Shown here: piece by piece, positions 26,955-34,647 of the stretch
Layout of the letters: the number at the start of each line of letters is the position of its first letter
How positions within the stretch are numbered: position 1 is the stretch's first letter
From: Lacinutrix sp. WUR7
Lineage (GTDB): Bacteria > Bacteroidota > Bacteroidia > Flavobacteriales > Flavobacteriaceae
NCBI RefSeq assembly: GCF_016864015.1
Contig: NZ_CP045067.1
Location: forward strand, 841,001 to 905,000
Direction of reading: 5' to 3'
Length of the DNA: 64,000 nucleotides
Program-made: the position numbers and the translations under genes
The notes under the pieces: model-generated
The model's database searches: none
Seen by the model: the letters and a program-made list of their open reading frames with translations, nothing else
Told to the model about the DNA's origin: nothing

Positions 26955-27737
26955 TTATGCTTTTTGTTTAGCCTTGTATGGAATTAATTCTAATACTTTC
27001 TGCATCGCTTCAATTCTAGCCTGACTTTTTCTATTCGCTTTTATAATAATCCAAGGTGAGATTTCTGTATTTGTTTTTTCAAACATGATGTTTTTATAAT
27101 CTGTATAAGAATCCCAAAGCTCTAATGCCTTTTGATCTACCTTACTAAATTTCCATTTTTTTATTGGACTAGATTTTATATCTGCAAAACGCTTTGCTTG
27201 TTCACTTTTTGAAATGGAAAAATAAAATTTTATAACTCTAGTTCCCGACTCAATCAGCATACGCTCAAAATCATTAACCTGGTTCATAAAAATATCATAT
27301 TCTTTTTCAGTACAAAAGCCATTTACCGGTTCTACAACAGCACGATTATACCAACTTCTATCAAAAAATACCATTTTTCCTTTTCTAGGAAGCTTGTTTA
27401 TATACCGTTGAAAATACCATTCTCCTTGTTCTTCTTCCGTTGGTTTTGGCAATGCAACCACTTTAAATTCACGAGGATTTAGATGTTCTGTAATACGTCT
27501 TATTGCTCCACCTTTTCCTGCTGCATCTCGTCCCTCAAAAATAACAACTACTTTTTCCCCGCTATTTTCAACCCATTCTTGAAGTTTTCTGAGCTCTACT
27601 TGTAACTTTTTAAGCCTACTTTCATAGTTCAATAATCTAACTGCTTTTATAGCTGTCATATTCTCCTCTAATAAAAAATACTTTAAGCCTTTTTTGGTAT
27701 TTAATCCTTTTAAGCTTTTCTCTGATATTTTTGTCAT
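26955..27737 (-). CDS. ppk2: Polyphosphate kinase 2 family protein (second of pair)
   Basis: PPK2 enzymes transfer phosphate between polyphosphate and nucleotides. The 260-residue protein has Walker A GRDAAGKGGA near residue 66, the Walker B-like FFDRSWYNRAVVEPV near 120, and the closing motif SPWIIIKANRKSQAR near 225. It is a single-domain PPK2 of normal length. The frame also opens at TTG (27746), but the ATG at 27737 is one base after the stop of the upstream paralogue, a typical coupled arrangement. The preferred nucleotide (ADP, GDP or AMP) cannot be told from sequence. Confidence 0.93.
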   Translation of the reverse strand: MTKISEKSLKGLNTKKGLKYFLLEENMTAIKAVRLLNYESRLKKLQVELRKLQEWVENSGEKVVVIFEGRDAAGKGGAIRRITEHLNPREFKVVALPKPTEEEQGEWYFQRYINKLPRKGKMVFFDRSWYNRAVVEPVNGFCTEKEYDIFMNQVNDFERMLIESGTRVIKFYFSISKSEQAKRFADIKSSPIKKWKFSKVDQKALELWDSYTDYKNIMFEKTNTEISPWIIIKANRKSQARIEAMQKVLELIPYKAKQKA

Positions 27738-27738
27738 A

Positions 27739-28587
27739 TTAGTCAATTTGTTTAATCATTCTATGATAGCGTTGTACAATGTTTGGGTCTGGTAGTGTGG
27801 TGGTTCCAGAATTACCTTTTCCATCATAATCAAATCTGGATAACACGTAACGAATACTCTCTAATCGAGCTTCCTTTTTATTATTTGTTTTTAATATTAT
27901 CCAAGGACTAAAGGAAGTATGTGTTTTACCAAACATTTGCTCTTTGTAGTGCGTATATTTATTCCAAAGCTTTTGTCCTTCTTTATCCACTTCACTAAAC
28001 TTCCATTGTTTTAAAGGATTTTTCAACCTAGATTCAAATCTTCTTTCTTGCTCATCTTTAGAGAGAGAAAACCAAAATTTTATAACCACAACTCCGTCTT
28101 CATAAAGCATATGTTCAAACTCTGTGACTTGCACCATAAACTTGTTGTATTCTTCTTCAGAACAAAATCCCATTACGGGTTCTACAACAGCACGATTATA
28201 CCAACTTCTATCAAAGAAAACCAGTTCACCAGGATTAGGCAACTCTTTAATATACCTTCTAAAATACCATTGACCACGTTCTACATCTGTTGGTTTAGCC
28301 AGTGCTACAACGCGCATAGAACGCGGATTTAGATGTTCTGTAAACCTTCGTATTGTACCACCTTTTCCTGCGGCATCTCTACCTTCAAAAATAATACAAA
28401 CACGTTTGTTATATTTTGCCACCCATTGCTGTAAATCCACCAACTCAGCTTGTAGTTGAAGTAATTGATTTTCGTAAGCAACAGAATCCATTAAACTTTT
28501 ATATGCTTCGTCAGATAATTTATTACGAAGCAATGCCTTAAATTCTTCTTTATTATTACTTTTTTGAAAATCTTCTTGTGTTATCAT
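27739..28587 (-). CDS. ppk2: Polyphosphate kinase 2 family protein (first of pair)
   Basis: This 282-residue PPK2 is a close paralogue of the following gene. It has Walker A GRDAAGKGGT near residue 70, FFDRSWYNRAVVEPVMGFC near 125 and SPWIILKTNNKKEARLESI near 228. It differs by about 20 extra C-terminal residues (SGTTTLPDPNIVQRYHRMI). Two PPK2 proteins encoded back to back may form a hetero-oligomer or split substrates, for example mono- and diphosphates, which is an inference. No ppk1 or exopolyphosphatase gene is nearby. Confidence 0.93.
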   Translation of the reverse strand: MITQEDFQKSNNKEEFKALLRNKLSDEAYKSLMDSVAYENQLLQLQAELVDLQQWVAKYNKRVCIIFEGRDAAGKGGTIRRFTEHLNPRSMRVVALAKPTDVERGQWYFRRYIKELPNPGELVFFDRSWYNRAVVEPVMGFCSEEEYNKFMVQVTEFEHMLYEDGVVVIKFWFSLSKDEQERRFESRLKNPLKQWKFSEVDKEGQKLWNKYTHYKEQMFGKTHTSFSPWIILKTNNKKEARLESIRYVLSRFDYDGKGNSGTTTLPDPNIVQRYHRMIKQID

Positions 28588-28628
28588 ATTATAAATTAAA
28601 CATCTAAGTTCATAAAATTAGTTTGAAT

Positions 28629-28650
28629 AAAAAATGATTATTATCATTTT
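28629..28650 (-). terminator. Terminator overlapping the aat stop codon
   Basis: AAAATGAT and ATCATTTT form an 8-bp stem, followed on the minus strand by a T-rich run. The TGA stop of aat lies inside the first arm, so the gene and its terminator overlap. Confidence 0.65.
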
Positions 28651-29270
28651 AAGAACGACAAGAAATCGTCTCTAGAAATATCTTCTGCACCAAGACTTTC
28701 TAGGTGACTGGTATATACTTGGCAATCTATCAATTTATAATTGGTGTTTTGAATAAAGGTTATAAAAGCCACTTTACTTGCATTACTAACATTGGTAAAC
28801 ATGCTTTCTCCGCAAAAAACACCATTGTTTAAATCTAAACCATACAATCCGGCAACGAGTTCTTCTTCTTGCCAAACCTCAACAGATTTTGCATAACCTA
28901 ATTCGTGTAGTTTAATATAGGCTTGCACCATAGCATCTGTTATCCATGTTCCCGATTGCCCTTCGCGTTTTGCAAGAGAACAAGCTTTAATAACACCCAT
29001 AAAATCCTGATTTACGGTAACCGTAAAATCTGATTTTTTAAGCACTTGTTTCATGCTTTTAGAAACTTTCAATTTTTCTGGAAACAACACAAATCTAGGA
29101 TCTGGAGACCACCATAAAACTGGATCACCTTCATTAAACCAAGGAAATATACCAGTTTTATACGCTAATAAAAGTCGTTCTACACTTAAATCACCACCAA
29201 TAGCAAGCAAGCCTTCATCATCTGCTTCTTGCACATCTGGAAATATAATATTTTGATCTAATACGTACAT
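28644..29270 (-). CDS. aat: Leucyl/phenylalanyl-tRNA-protein transferase
   Basis: Aat adds Leu or Phe from aminoacyl-tRNA to N-terminal Lys or Arg of proteins, marking them for ClpAP by the N-degron path. The 208-residue protein has the typical FPDVQEADDEGLLAIGGDLS start, GIFPWFNEGDPVLWWSPDPR, and GVFCGESMF. The ATG at 29270 is chosen because the frame upstream of it (to 29306) is the hairpin and T-run of a terminator and encodes no conserved sequence. It follows the DUF3127 gene beyond that terminator. Confidence 0.95.
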   Translation of the reverse strand: MYVLDQNIIFPDVQEADDEGLLAIGGDLSVERLLLAYKTGIFPWFNEGDPVLWWSPDPRFVLFPEKLKVSKSMKQVLKKSDFTVTVNQDFMGVIKACSLAKREGQSGTWITDAMVQAYIKLHELGYAKSVEVWQEEELVAGLYGLDLNNGVFCGESMFTNVSNASKVAFITFIQNTNYKLIDCQVYTSHLESLGAEDISRDDFLSFLK

Positions 29271-29281
29271 GGGATAAAAAT

Positions 29282-29313
29282 AAAAAACCTCAATGACATT
29301 TGCCATTGAGGTT
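29282..29313 (-). terminator. Intrinsic terminator of the DUF3127 gene
   Basis: AACCTCAATG and CATTGAGGTT form a 10-bp stem with an 8-nt loop. The minus strand then reads a T-rich run, and aat begins only 12 bp later. Confidence 0.9.
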
Positions 29314-29369
29314 CTGTTTATTTCAACAAGAACACTTTAATTGTGTTCATTGTGACAATTTTTCACGGA

Positions 29370-29747
29370 TTAAAAAGGTAAATCGTCGTGATCTTCTTCT
29401 TTTACATTAGTTGCAGGCTCAAAAGCATCTGCAGGTGGTACTGGAGGCATTTCGCCAGATGCACTTCCTGGTTGTACAGCTTCAATTCTCCAACCTTGAA
29501 TAGAGTTGAAATATTTAGTTTCTCCTTGTGGATTAACCCATTCTCTACCTCTTAAATTGATATTCACTTTTACAGCTTGTCCTGCTTGGTAGTTGTTTAA
29601 AAGATCTGTTTTATCTTGCACAAACTCTACTAAAATATGTTGTGGATATTGCTCGTCTGTTGTTATTACTAATTCTCTTTTTCTAAACCCATTACTTCCA
29701 AAAGTTTGAGTTTCTCCAATCATTTTTACTTTTCCTTGTACTTCCAT
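29370..29747 (-). CDS. DUF3127 protein, OB-fold with SSB-like tail
   Basis: This 125-residue protein matches the DUF3127 family of Bacteroidota. The N-terminal part (MEVQGKVKMIGETQTFG, KRELVITTDEQYPQHILVEF, VNINLRGREWVNPQGE) has the beta-strand spacing of an OB-fold. The C-terminal tail ends EEDHDDLPF, closely like the acidic DDDIPF tip by which SSB proteins recruit repair enzymes. A proline-rich linker (about residues 95-115) separates the two. A single-strand nucleic-acid-binding role is therefore inferred, though I know of no proof. It is transcribed alone, ending at a strong terminator. Confidence 0.88.
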   Translation of the reverse strand: MEVQGKVKMIGETQTFGSNGFRKRELVITTDEQYPQHILVEFVQDKTDLLNNYQAGQAVKVNINLRGREWVNPQGETKYFNSIQGWRIEAVQPGSASGEMPPVPPADAFEPATNVKEEDHDDLPF

Positions 29748-29787
29748 CTTCTATATAATTATTAAATATTCGTCTAATTTGATATCG

Positions 29788-29795
29788 CAAAGTTA
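29788..29795 (-). promoter_or_regulatory. -7 box upstream of the DUF3127 gene
   Basis: The minus strand reads TAACTTTG, a perfect TANNTTTG box, overlapping the last codon of the flavin reductase gene, about 40 nt before the ATG. No clear -33 element was seen. Confidence 0.45.
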
Positions 29796-30647
29796 CGATA
29801 ATAACATTTTAAAAGCGCTTTCCACATCATTAAAACTTAAAAAATCTTTTGCTTTTTGGTGTTTTATTTCCGTGGATAAAGAACTTAAATTATGTTCGCT
29901 TTTAAAAGCCTGAATGCTTTTTTCTTCCGGTAAGTTTTCAACATTCCCTAACATCCCTAAATCATTCCCTGTTAATATGGTACTATTTTTAATTGCATCC
30001 GGTAAATTATCTACACCTATTCCTAAGGTTGAAAGCGGCTTAGGGATTTCGAAGAAACCAGTTTTTGCACGACTATAATAGTTTCCTCCTGCTCTTGCTA
30101 CCAAATCTAAAAGTTCTTGATTAATAGATTGGTCTTCGTTTAAAACAGCTTCAGAGATATGTAGTTTTACTACTTCGCAAATCACTAAGTTTCCTGCTCC
30201 TCCTTCGGTTCCTAATTTTACAATTTCATTTACTTTACATTCCAATTGTATTGGAGATTCTGCAACTCGAAAAGGTTTTACTAAGTCTGATGCCAACATG
30301 GTTAATCCAGCCTTTTCAAACTCGTTTACTCCTTTAGGATATTCCGTACTACTTAAAGACATTTGTTGTACCAAATCATAATTCACCACATTAATGACTA
30401 CTTCTTTAGTCGCTTCTACATTTTCAAGTGTATGTTTGGTAGTATTATCTCGCACTCTTCGTGCAGGTGAAAATATTAATATTGGCGGATTGGCACTAAA
30501 CACATTAAAAAAACTAAAAGGCGATAAATTAGGATTACCAGCTGCATCTATAGTGCTAGCAAAAGCAATAGGTCTTGGTGCAACGGCACTTAATAAATAC
30601 CCATGCAGTTTTCCTGTTGTAAGCTCTTTTGGTTTAAATGATAACAT
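29793..30647 (-). CDS. Flavin reductase family protein
   Basis: This 284-residue protein binds FMN by the split-barrel fold of the flavin reductase family. It has the family start LLSAVAPRPIAFASTID near residue 18, NLSPFSFFNVFSANPPILIFSPARR (landmarks SPFSFFN and NPPILIFSP), and ECKVNEIVKLG further on. The C-terminal 80 residues form an extra helical region usual in this subgroup. It may serve as an NAD(P)H-dependent FMN reductase or as an oxidoreductase of unknown substrate. The start at 30647 is chosen over a non-conserved extension to 30668. Confidence 0.88.
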   Translation of the reverse strand: MLSFKPKELTTGKLHGYLLSAVAPRPIAFASTIDAAGNPNLSPFSFFNVFSANPPILIFSPARRVRDNTTKHTLENVEATKEVVINVVNYDLVQQMSLSSTEYPKGVNEFEKAGLTMLASDLVKPFRVAESPIQLECKVNEIVKLGTEGGAGNLVICEVVKLHISEAVLNEDQSINQELLDLVARAGGNYYSRAKTGFFEIPKPLSTLGIGVDNLPDAIKNSTILTGNDLGMLGNVENLPEEKSIQAFKSEHNLSSLSTEIKHQKAKDFLSFNDVESAFKMLLS

Positions 30648-30665
30648 GATATAGTATAATTTATA

Positions 30666-30693
30666 CAAAAATAAGCCTTTTGATGCGCAACAA
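30666..30693 (-). promoter_or_regulatory. Predicted promoter of the flavin reductase gene
   Basis: On the minus strand a TTTTTTG is followed after 17 nt by TATTTTTG (30666-30673), both matching the Bacteroidota consensus. The leader would be about 15-20 nt. Confidence 0.6.
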
Positions 30694-30805
30694 AAAACCT
30701 ATTTACTAACAACTACACAATAATATTAACAGAATAGCATTATATTTAAAATTTAAATCCGGAAACAAGTTCTGGATGCCGCTAAAAATATTTTCAAACT
30801 AAATT

Positions 30806-31981
30806 ATGGGTTTTTCAAAAAATAGAAATCTTATTCGGTGGGTTATTATAATTGCTTCTTTTGCTATTATTTCCCTTATTTTATGGAATACGTATGTTTT
30901 CTTTCAGAAATTTAAAGCAGAAGAACGCGTTAAAATGGAAAACTGGTCTTTTGCACAAAATGAATTTTTAAAAGTAGTAAGTGAACTTTCTACAGATGAA
31001 AACGCTTCTTCTAATTTAGATTTAACTTTAAAAATCCTGAGTAGCAATAACACAACACCAATGATTGTGGTGGATAAAGATTCTACCATCGTTACTTTTA
31101 ATAATATTGGGAAAGGAAAAAAATCAGACTCTATTTTTGTTATAAAAAACGTAAAAAAATTAATCACACAATTTAGTGGTGAAAATGTACCTGTAGATGT
31201 AAATTATGAAGGACAAGTACTCTATTACGGGAACTCGCCTTTATTAAACAAACTAAAATATTATCCGCTAGCTTTATTGTTAATAATTATTTTATTTGCT
31301 GCTGTAGTTTACTTTTTTTACCGAAGTAATAAAACAGCAATCGAAAACAAATTATGGTCAGGAATGGCAAAAGAAACTGCCCATCAAATTGGCACACCGC
31401 TTTCTTCACTTATTGGTTGGACCGAAATTTTAAAAATAGAAAACGTTAATCCGGAATATATTAAAGAAATTGAAAAAGATATTAGCAGATTACAAACCAT
31501 TACGGAGCGTTTTAGCAAAATAGGTTCTTTACCAAAATTAGAGAAAACAGATATTGTTGCCGAAACCTTAGCAACTACAGATTACTTAAAAACCAGACTA
31601 TCCAAACTAATTGATTTTGAGATAATTGTGCCAGAAAACAAAATTTTTGTAAATTTAAACAAACAACTATATAGTTGGACCATTGAGAACTTGGTGAAAA
31701 ATGGTATTGATGCTATGAAAGGAAAAGGAAAACTTAAAATTGAAATTATACAATTAGAAAACAACATCAGTATAAATATTACAGATTCTGGAAAAGGATT
31801 AGCAAAAAATCAATTTAAGGATGTTTTTGAACCTGGTTACACGACAAAAAAAAGAGGTTGGGGTTTAGGGCTTTCTTTAGCAAAGCGTATTATTGAAGAA
31901 TTTCATGGTGGTAAAATTAAAGTATTACAATCGGAAATTGGCAAAGGAACAACCATGCAAATTACATTAAAGAGCATTTAA
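30806..31981 (+). CDS. Membrane sensor histidine kinase without an adjacent regulator
   Basis: This 391-residue kinase has two membrane helices (about 11-32 and 153-172) enclosing a 120-residue periplasmic sensor domain. The dimerisation region carries the phospho-acceptor His193 in AKETAHQIGTPLSS, and a HATPase domain follows (NLVKNGIDAMKGKG as N-box, DSGKGL, and RGWGLGLSLAKRI as G-box). The HxIGTP form is typical of one Bacteroidota kinase group. No response regulator lies nearby, so it is an orphan kinase. The next gene begins two bases after its stop, implying cotranscription with a zinc-ribbon membrane protein. Confidence 0.92.
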   Translation: MGFSKNRNLIRWVIIIASFAIISLILWNTYVFFQKFKAEERVKMENWSFAQNEFLKVVSELSTDENASSNLDLTLKILSSNNTTPMIVVDKDSTIVTFNNIGKGKKSDSIFVIKNVKKLITQFSGENVPVDVNYEGQVLYYGNSPLLNKLKYYPLALLLIIILFAAVVYFFYRSNKTAIENKLWSGMAKETAHQIGTPLSSLIGWTEILKIENVNPEYIKEIEKDISRLQTITERFSKIGSLPKLEKTDIVAETLATTDYLKTRLSKLIDFEIIVPENKIFVNLNKQLYSWTIENLVKNGIDAMKGKGKLKIEIIQLENNISINITDSGKGLAKNQFKDVFEPGYTTKKRGWGLGLSLAKRIIEEFHGGKIKVLQSEIGKGTTMQITLKSI

Positions 31982-31983
31982 AT

Positions 31984-32346
31984 ATGGACGAAAAATGGAT
32001 TACAATAAAAGAAGTCGACTTAATTAATAATTGTCCGGAATGCTATAATACCAATGGTTTAGAATTAACTTTTAAGCAAAAATTTACCGAAACATCACTT
32101 TACAGGTCTATTACCAACCAAACCACACAAGCAATATATTGTAAAACCTGTAATACAGATATTTTTCCTGTGATGTGGACCGAAGATATTGAGCGTGTTT
32201 TTGCGTATCAACAAAAAGCGTTTGTACCTAAAAAAGCATCTACCAAGCTAAAAAAGAAAGCTTGGTTACTTATTTCACTTTTTAGCGTCTTTGTTCTTGC
32301 AGGAATATTACTAGCAGTATTCTATACCAATTTAACCACAAAATAA
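31984..32346 (+). CDS. Zinc-ribbon membrane protein
   Basis: This 120-residue protein has an N-terminal domain with two Cys pairs (NNCPECYN near residue 15 and IYCKTCNTD near 50), which suggests a zinc ribbon. A basic stretch and one C-terminal membrane helix (about 94-115) follow. The ribbon would face the cytoplasm. It begins two bases after the orphan kinase gene and may modulate it, but this is only inferred from the coupling. No named family is recognised. Confidence 0.75.
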   Translation: MDEKWITIKEVDLINNCPECYNTNGLELTFKQKFTETSLYRSITNQTTQAIYCKTCNTDIFPVMWTEDIERVFAYQQKAFVPKKASTKLKKKAWLLISLFSVFVLAGILLAVFYTNLTTK

Positions 32347-32484
32347 CGGATATAATTTGTTTCTTATTTGTCCATATTTCAATATAAAAGAAAGCCGTTA
32401 CTAAGGGGATGCTTTGATTTTCTACATTATATGAACAAAAAATAATTAGGATTAAAAATACGCAGTTTTAAAATTAAATCGGTC

Positions 32485-32874
32485 TTATAAATAAGACTGA
32501 ATTGCTTTTGCTATATCCTGAAACTCTTGGGTAGTTAATTTTGTTTTGTGCATGAAGCTAGCATCTTTCATGGTATTTAAAGGAATTAAATGTACATGTA
32601 CATGAGGTACTTCTAAACCAATTACCGAAACACCTACGCGTTTACAAGCGACCGCTTTCTCTAGTGCAATAGCTACTTTACGCGAAAATCGCATTAAAGC
32701 TATATACGTTTCTTCGTCTAAATCAAAGATTTTATCCACCTCCTTTTTAGGAATACAAAGTGTATGTCCTTTAGCATTCGGATTTACATCTAAAAACGCT
32801 AAAAAATCTTCGGTTTCTGCAACCTTATAACAAGGTATTTCGCCTTGAACAATTTTTGTAAATATAGAAGCCAT
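32485..32874 (-). CDS. HIT family protein (Hint-like)
   Basis: This 129-residue protein is a histidine-triad nucleotide hydrolase, acting on AMP-linked amides or similar nucleotides. H91-V-H93-V-H95 forms the catalytic triad HVHVHLIP, and the N-terminal SIFTKIVQGEIPCYKV and GHTLCIPKKEVDKIFDL are typical of the Hint branch. It follows greA on the same strand after a terminator hairpin and a dispersed repeat. The greA-HIT order recurs in Flavobacteriaceae. Confidence 0.95.
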   Translation of the reverse strand: MASIFTKIVQGEIPCYKVAETEDFLAFLDVNPNAKGHTLCIPKKEVDKIFDLDEETYIALMRFSRKVAIALEKAVACKRVGVSVIGLEVPHVHVHLIPLNTMKDASFMHKTKLTTQEFQDIAKAIQSYL

Positions 32875-32902
32875 AAAAAAAGTTATATCTGTAAATATAA
32901 AA

Positions 32903-32946
32903 ATTCCTATTTAAAACCGAATCGTTTTTCAGTTTTAAATAGGAAT
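32903..32946 (-). terminator. Terminator between greA and the HIT gene
   Basis: ATTCCTATTTAAAAC and GTTTTAAATAGGAAT form a perfect 15-bp stem around a 14-nt loop, followed on the minus strand by a T-run. It should stop greA transcription before the HIT gene. Confidence 0.8.
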
Positions 32947-32969
32947 CTTGATGTTTTGTTATGCCTTAC

Positions 32970-33041
32970 TGTCATTTTGAGCGTAGTCGAAAAATCTAGT
33001 AAATTAAGAATATAGATTTCTCCACTTTGGTCGAAATGATA
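32970..33041. repeat. REP-like inverted repeat, family 1
   Basis: The imperfect arms are TGTCATTTTGAGCGTAGTCG at the left and, at the right, CCACTTTGGTCGAAATGATA, around a short spacer. A related copy lies at 60913-60987 in the opposite sense (TGTCATTTCGACCAAAGTGG). It lies in the greA-HIT gap and appears to be a dispersed intergenic element. Confidence 0.75.
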
Positions 33042-33071
33042 CCATTTCTTAGACAAATTTCACACTATTAT

Positions 33072-33545
33072 TTATCTAGAAATTTCAATAATATCAAACT
33101 TCATAATACCACTAGGCACTTGTATTTCGGCAACATCACCAACAGCTTTACCTAACAAACCTTTACCAATTGGGGAGTTCACAGATATTTTACCTGAAGC
33201 TAAATCTGCTTCACCATCTGCGACCAAAGTATATAGCATTTCCATACCATTAGTTTGGTTTTTTATTTTCACTTTAGAAAGCACCAAGATTTTAGAATTA
33301 TCCATTTGAGACTCATCAATAACACGAGCACCAGCAAGCTGATCTTCTAATTTAGAAATACGCATTTCTAGCATACCCTGTGCTTCTTTTGCTGCATCAT
33401 ATTCTGCATTCTCACTTAAATCTCCTTTATCTCGAGCTTCAGCAATTGCTCTAGAAGCCTTTACGCGCTCAACATCTTTAAGTTGTTTAAGCTCTGCTCT
33501 TAATCTTTTTAATCCTTCTGCTGTATAATAAGATACTTTACTCAT
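33072..33545 (-). CDS. greA: Transcription elongation factor GreA
   Basis: GreA stimulates transcript cleavage by backtracked RNA polymerase. The 157-residue protein is the normal GreA length. It has the N-terminal coiled coil (LKRLRAELKQLKDVERVKAS, then IAEARDKGDLSENAEYDAAKE, where the tip carries the acidic D-L-S-E-N-A-E-Y motif), and a C-terminal FKBP-like domain ending SPIGKGLLGKAVGDVAEI. A small hairpin with a U-run sits in its leader, directly after a -7 box. Confidence 0.97.
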   Translation of the reverse strand: MSKVSYYTAEGLKRLRAELKQLKDVERVKASRAIAEARDKGDLSENAEYDAAKEAQGMLEMRISKLEDQLAGARVIDESQMDNSKILVLSKVKIKNQTNGMEMLYTLVADGEADLASGKISVNSPIGKGLLGKAVGDVAEIQVPSGIMKFDIIEISR

Positions 33546-33613
33546 AACTTCTTCGTTTATTAAATAAAAGATGCTGAAATAATCTTAGACAATGGGCTGT
33601 TTAAGAGTTCAGC

Positions 33614-33640
33614 ATAAAAAAATCTCGCATACACGAGATT
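33614..33640 (-). terminator. Terminator-like hairpin in the greA leader
   Basis: On the minus strand AATCTCG and CGAGATT form a 7-bp stem around a 6-nt loop, followed by T7. It starts within a few bases of the predicted transcription start, so a very short leader RNA of about 25-30 nt could result. Confidence 0.6.
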
Positions 33641-33646
33641 GTACTA

Positions 33647-33654
33647 CAAAAGTA
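33647..33654 (-). promoter_or_regulatory. -7 box of the greA promoter
   Basis: The minus strand reads TACTTTTG, matching TANNTTTG, about 100 nt before the ATG. A -33 TTG is not evident. Confidence 0.45.
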
Positions 33655-33803
33655 CAAAATTTTTAATTACATATTGAGATTTGTACTTAAAAGAACTTTA
33701 GCTCAAACAAGTATTTTAAAAATTAAAATGCCTTGAGGAAAGATACAAAATATTTAATTCAAAGTACATTTTTTGTACCTTGCTAAACAAAAAAAAACAC
33801 CTA

Positions 33804-34247
33804 ATGAAAAAGCTTATTTTAACAGTAGTAACTAGCTTTTTACTATTTGCTTGTAGTAAAAATGATAACAATAATGATAACGAATATTTACAAAACTATA
33901 GTTTTGATACTGGAAATTTAATAAATACAGGTTTAGTCGCTTCACCTTATGGTGATTTAGACATTCCTGGAAACTATGCAGTAGTTCCTAATTATGGTAT
34001 AAATGGTATTGTGGTTTATTATTCTGGAATCTCTTATTCTGCTTTCGAGCTAAGTGATCCAAATCACCATATACAATCTTGTTCTACTTTAACTATAGAA
34101 GGTATCATTGCTTCTTGTGATTGTGAGGATGGCAACTCTTACGAAATTGTAACTGGACAACCTCAAAATGGAACTACGGGTGCTTATGGGTTAAAACCCT
34201 ATTTTGTAGAAGTAAGTGGTAATATTATTAGGGTATACAATAATTAG
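33804..34247 (+). CDS. Rieske-like lipoprotein lacking iron-sulphur ligands
   Basis: This 147-residue lipoprotein has the lipobox LFACS (Cys17) and a low-complexity Asn/Asp spacer, then a domain laid out like a Rieske ferredoxin. Around residue 79 it reads YSAFELSDPNHH, then CSTLTIEG, then ASCDCEDGNSYEIVTGQP, and ends LKPYFVEVSGNIIRVY. In a true Rieske protein the ligands are CxH and CxxH. Here the first Cys is Asp85 and the second His is Glu108, so a 2Fe-2S cluster is unlikely. A structural or binding role on the envelope is inferred. The start is the ATG at 33804, because the TTG frame from 33780 has no signal peptide at its start. Confidence 0.8.
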   Translation: MKKLILTVVTSFLLFACSKNDNNNDNEYLQNYSFDTGNLINTGLVASPYGDLDIPGNYAVVPNYGINGIVVYYSGISYSAFELSDPNHHIQSCSTLTIEGIIASCDCEDGNSYEIVTGQPQNGTTGAYGLKPYFVEVSGNIIRVYNN

Positions 34248-34252
34248 GCAAA

Positions 34253-34281
34253 TTTTAAAACCTAAAAATAAGGTTTTAAAA
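34253..34281 (+). terminator. Hairpin after the Rieske-like lipoprotein
   Basis: TTTTAAAACCT and AGGTTTTAAAA form an 11-bp AT-rich stem 5 bp after the stop. It has no proper U-run, so it is a weak terminator at best. Confidence 0.45.
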
Positions 34282-34330
34282 CCAGGCTCTTTGTTTTACC
34301 TGCTAACGGAAGACTAGTATTTTTAACTTG

Positions 34331-34369
34331 TTCTCGATACATCCCGTTAAAAATCGGGACACTCGAACT
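34331..34369. repeat. REP-like hairpin, family 2
   Basis: TTCTCGATACATCCCG, a short spacer and CGGGACACTCGAACT pair imperfectly. The same element lies in the opposite orientation at 43973-44014, after ahcY. Confidence 0.75.
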
Positions 34370-34464
34370 AACAACGGACATAAATAGAATGTCGCCACAA
34401 ATGCTCTGCATTTACTATTTCATTATTATAAAATATTATCGATGCCCAATCCTTTTTGCAAATA

Positions 34465-34500
34465 AAAACCCGCAAACCCATTGGGTTGTGGGTTTTTATT
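34465..34500 (+). terminator. Intrinsic-terminator-like hairpin
   Basis: AAAAACCCGCAAACCCA and TGGGTTGTGGGTTTTT form a long stem with small mismatches, bounded by A- and T-runs. No annotated gene ends directly before it. Confidence 0.6.
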
Positions 34501-34647
34501 TTATAAGGTTTCTACAGGAATGGAACCTTGGTATATTTCCATTTTGTACATAGAACACACCTTTAAAAAGAAAAGATTTTTTGTTTACTTAAAACTAATC
34601 AGTAAAAAATACTCAACTTCTATAGAAAATATTCTATATTATTTTGT

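Noticed and set aside
29271-29306. N-terminal extension of Aat to 29306
   Set aside because: This stretch is the U-run and stem of the DUF3127 terminator.
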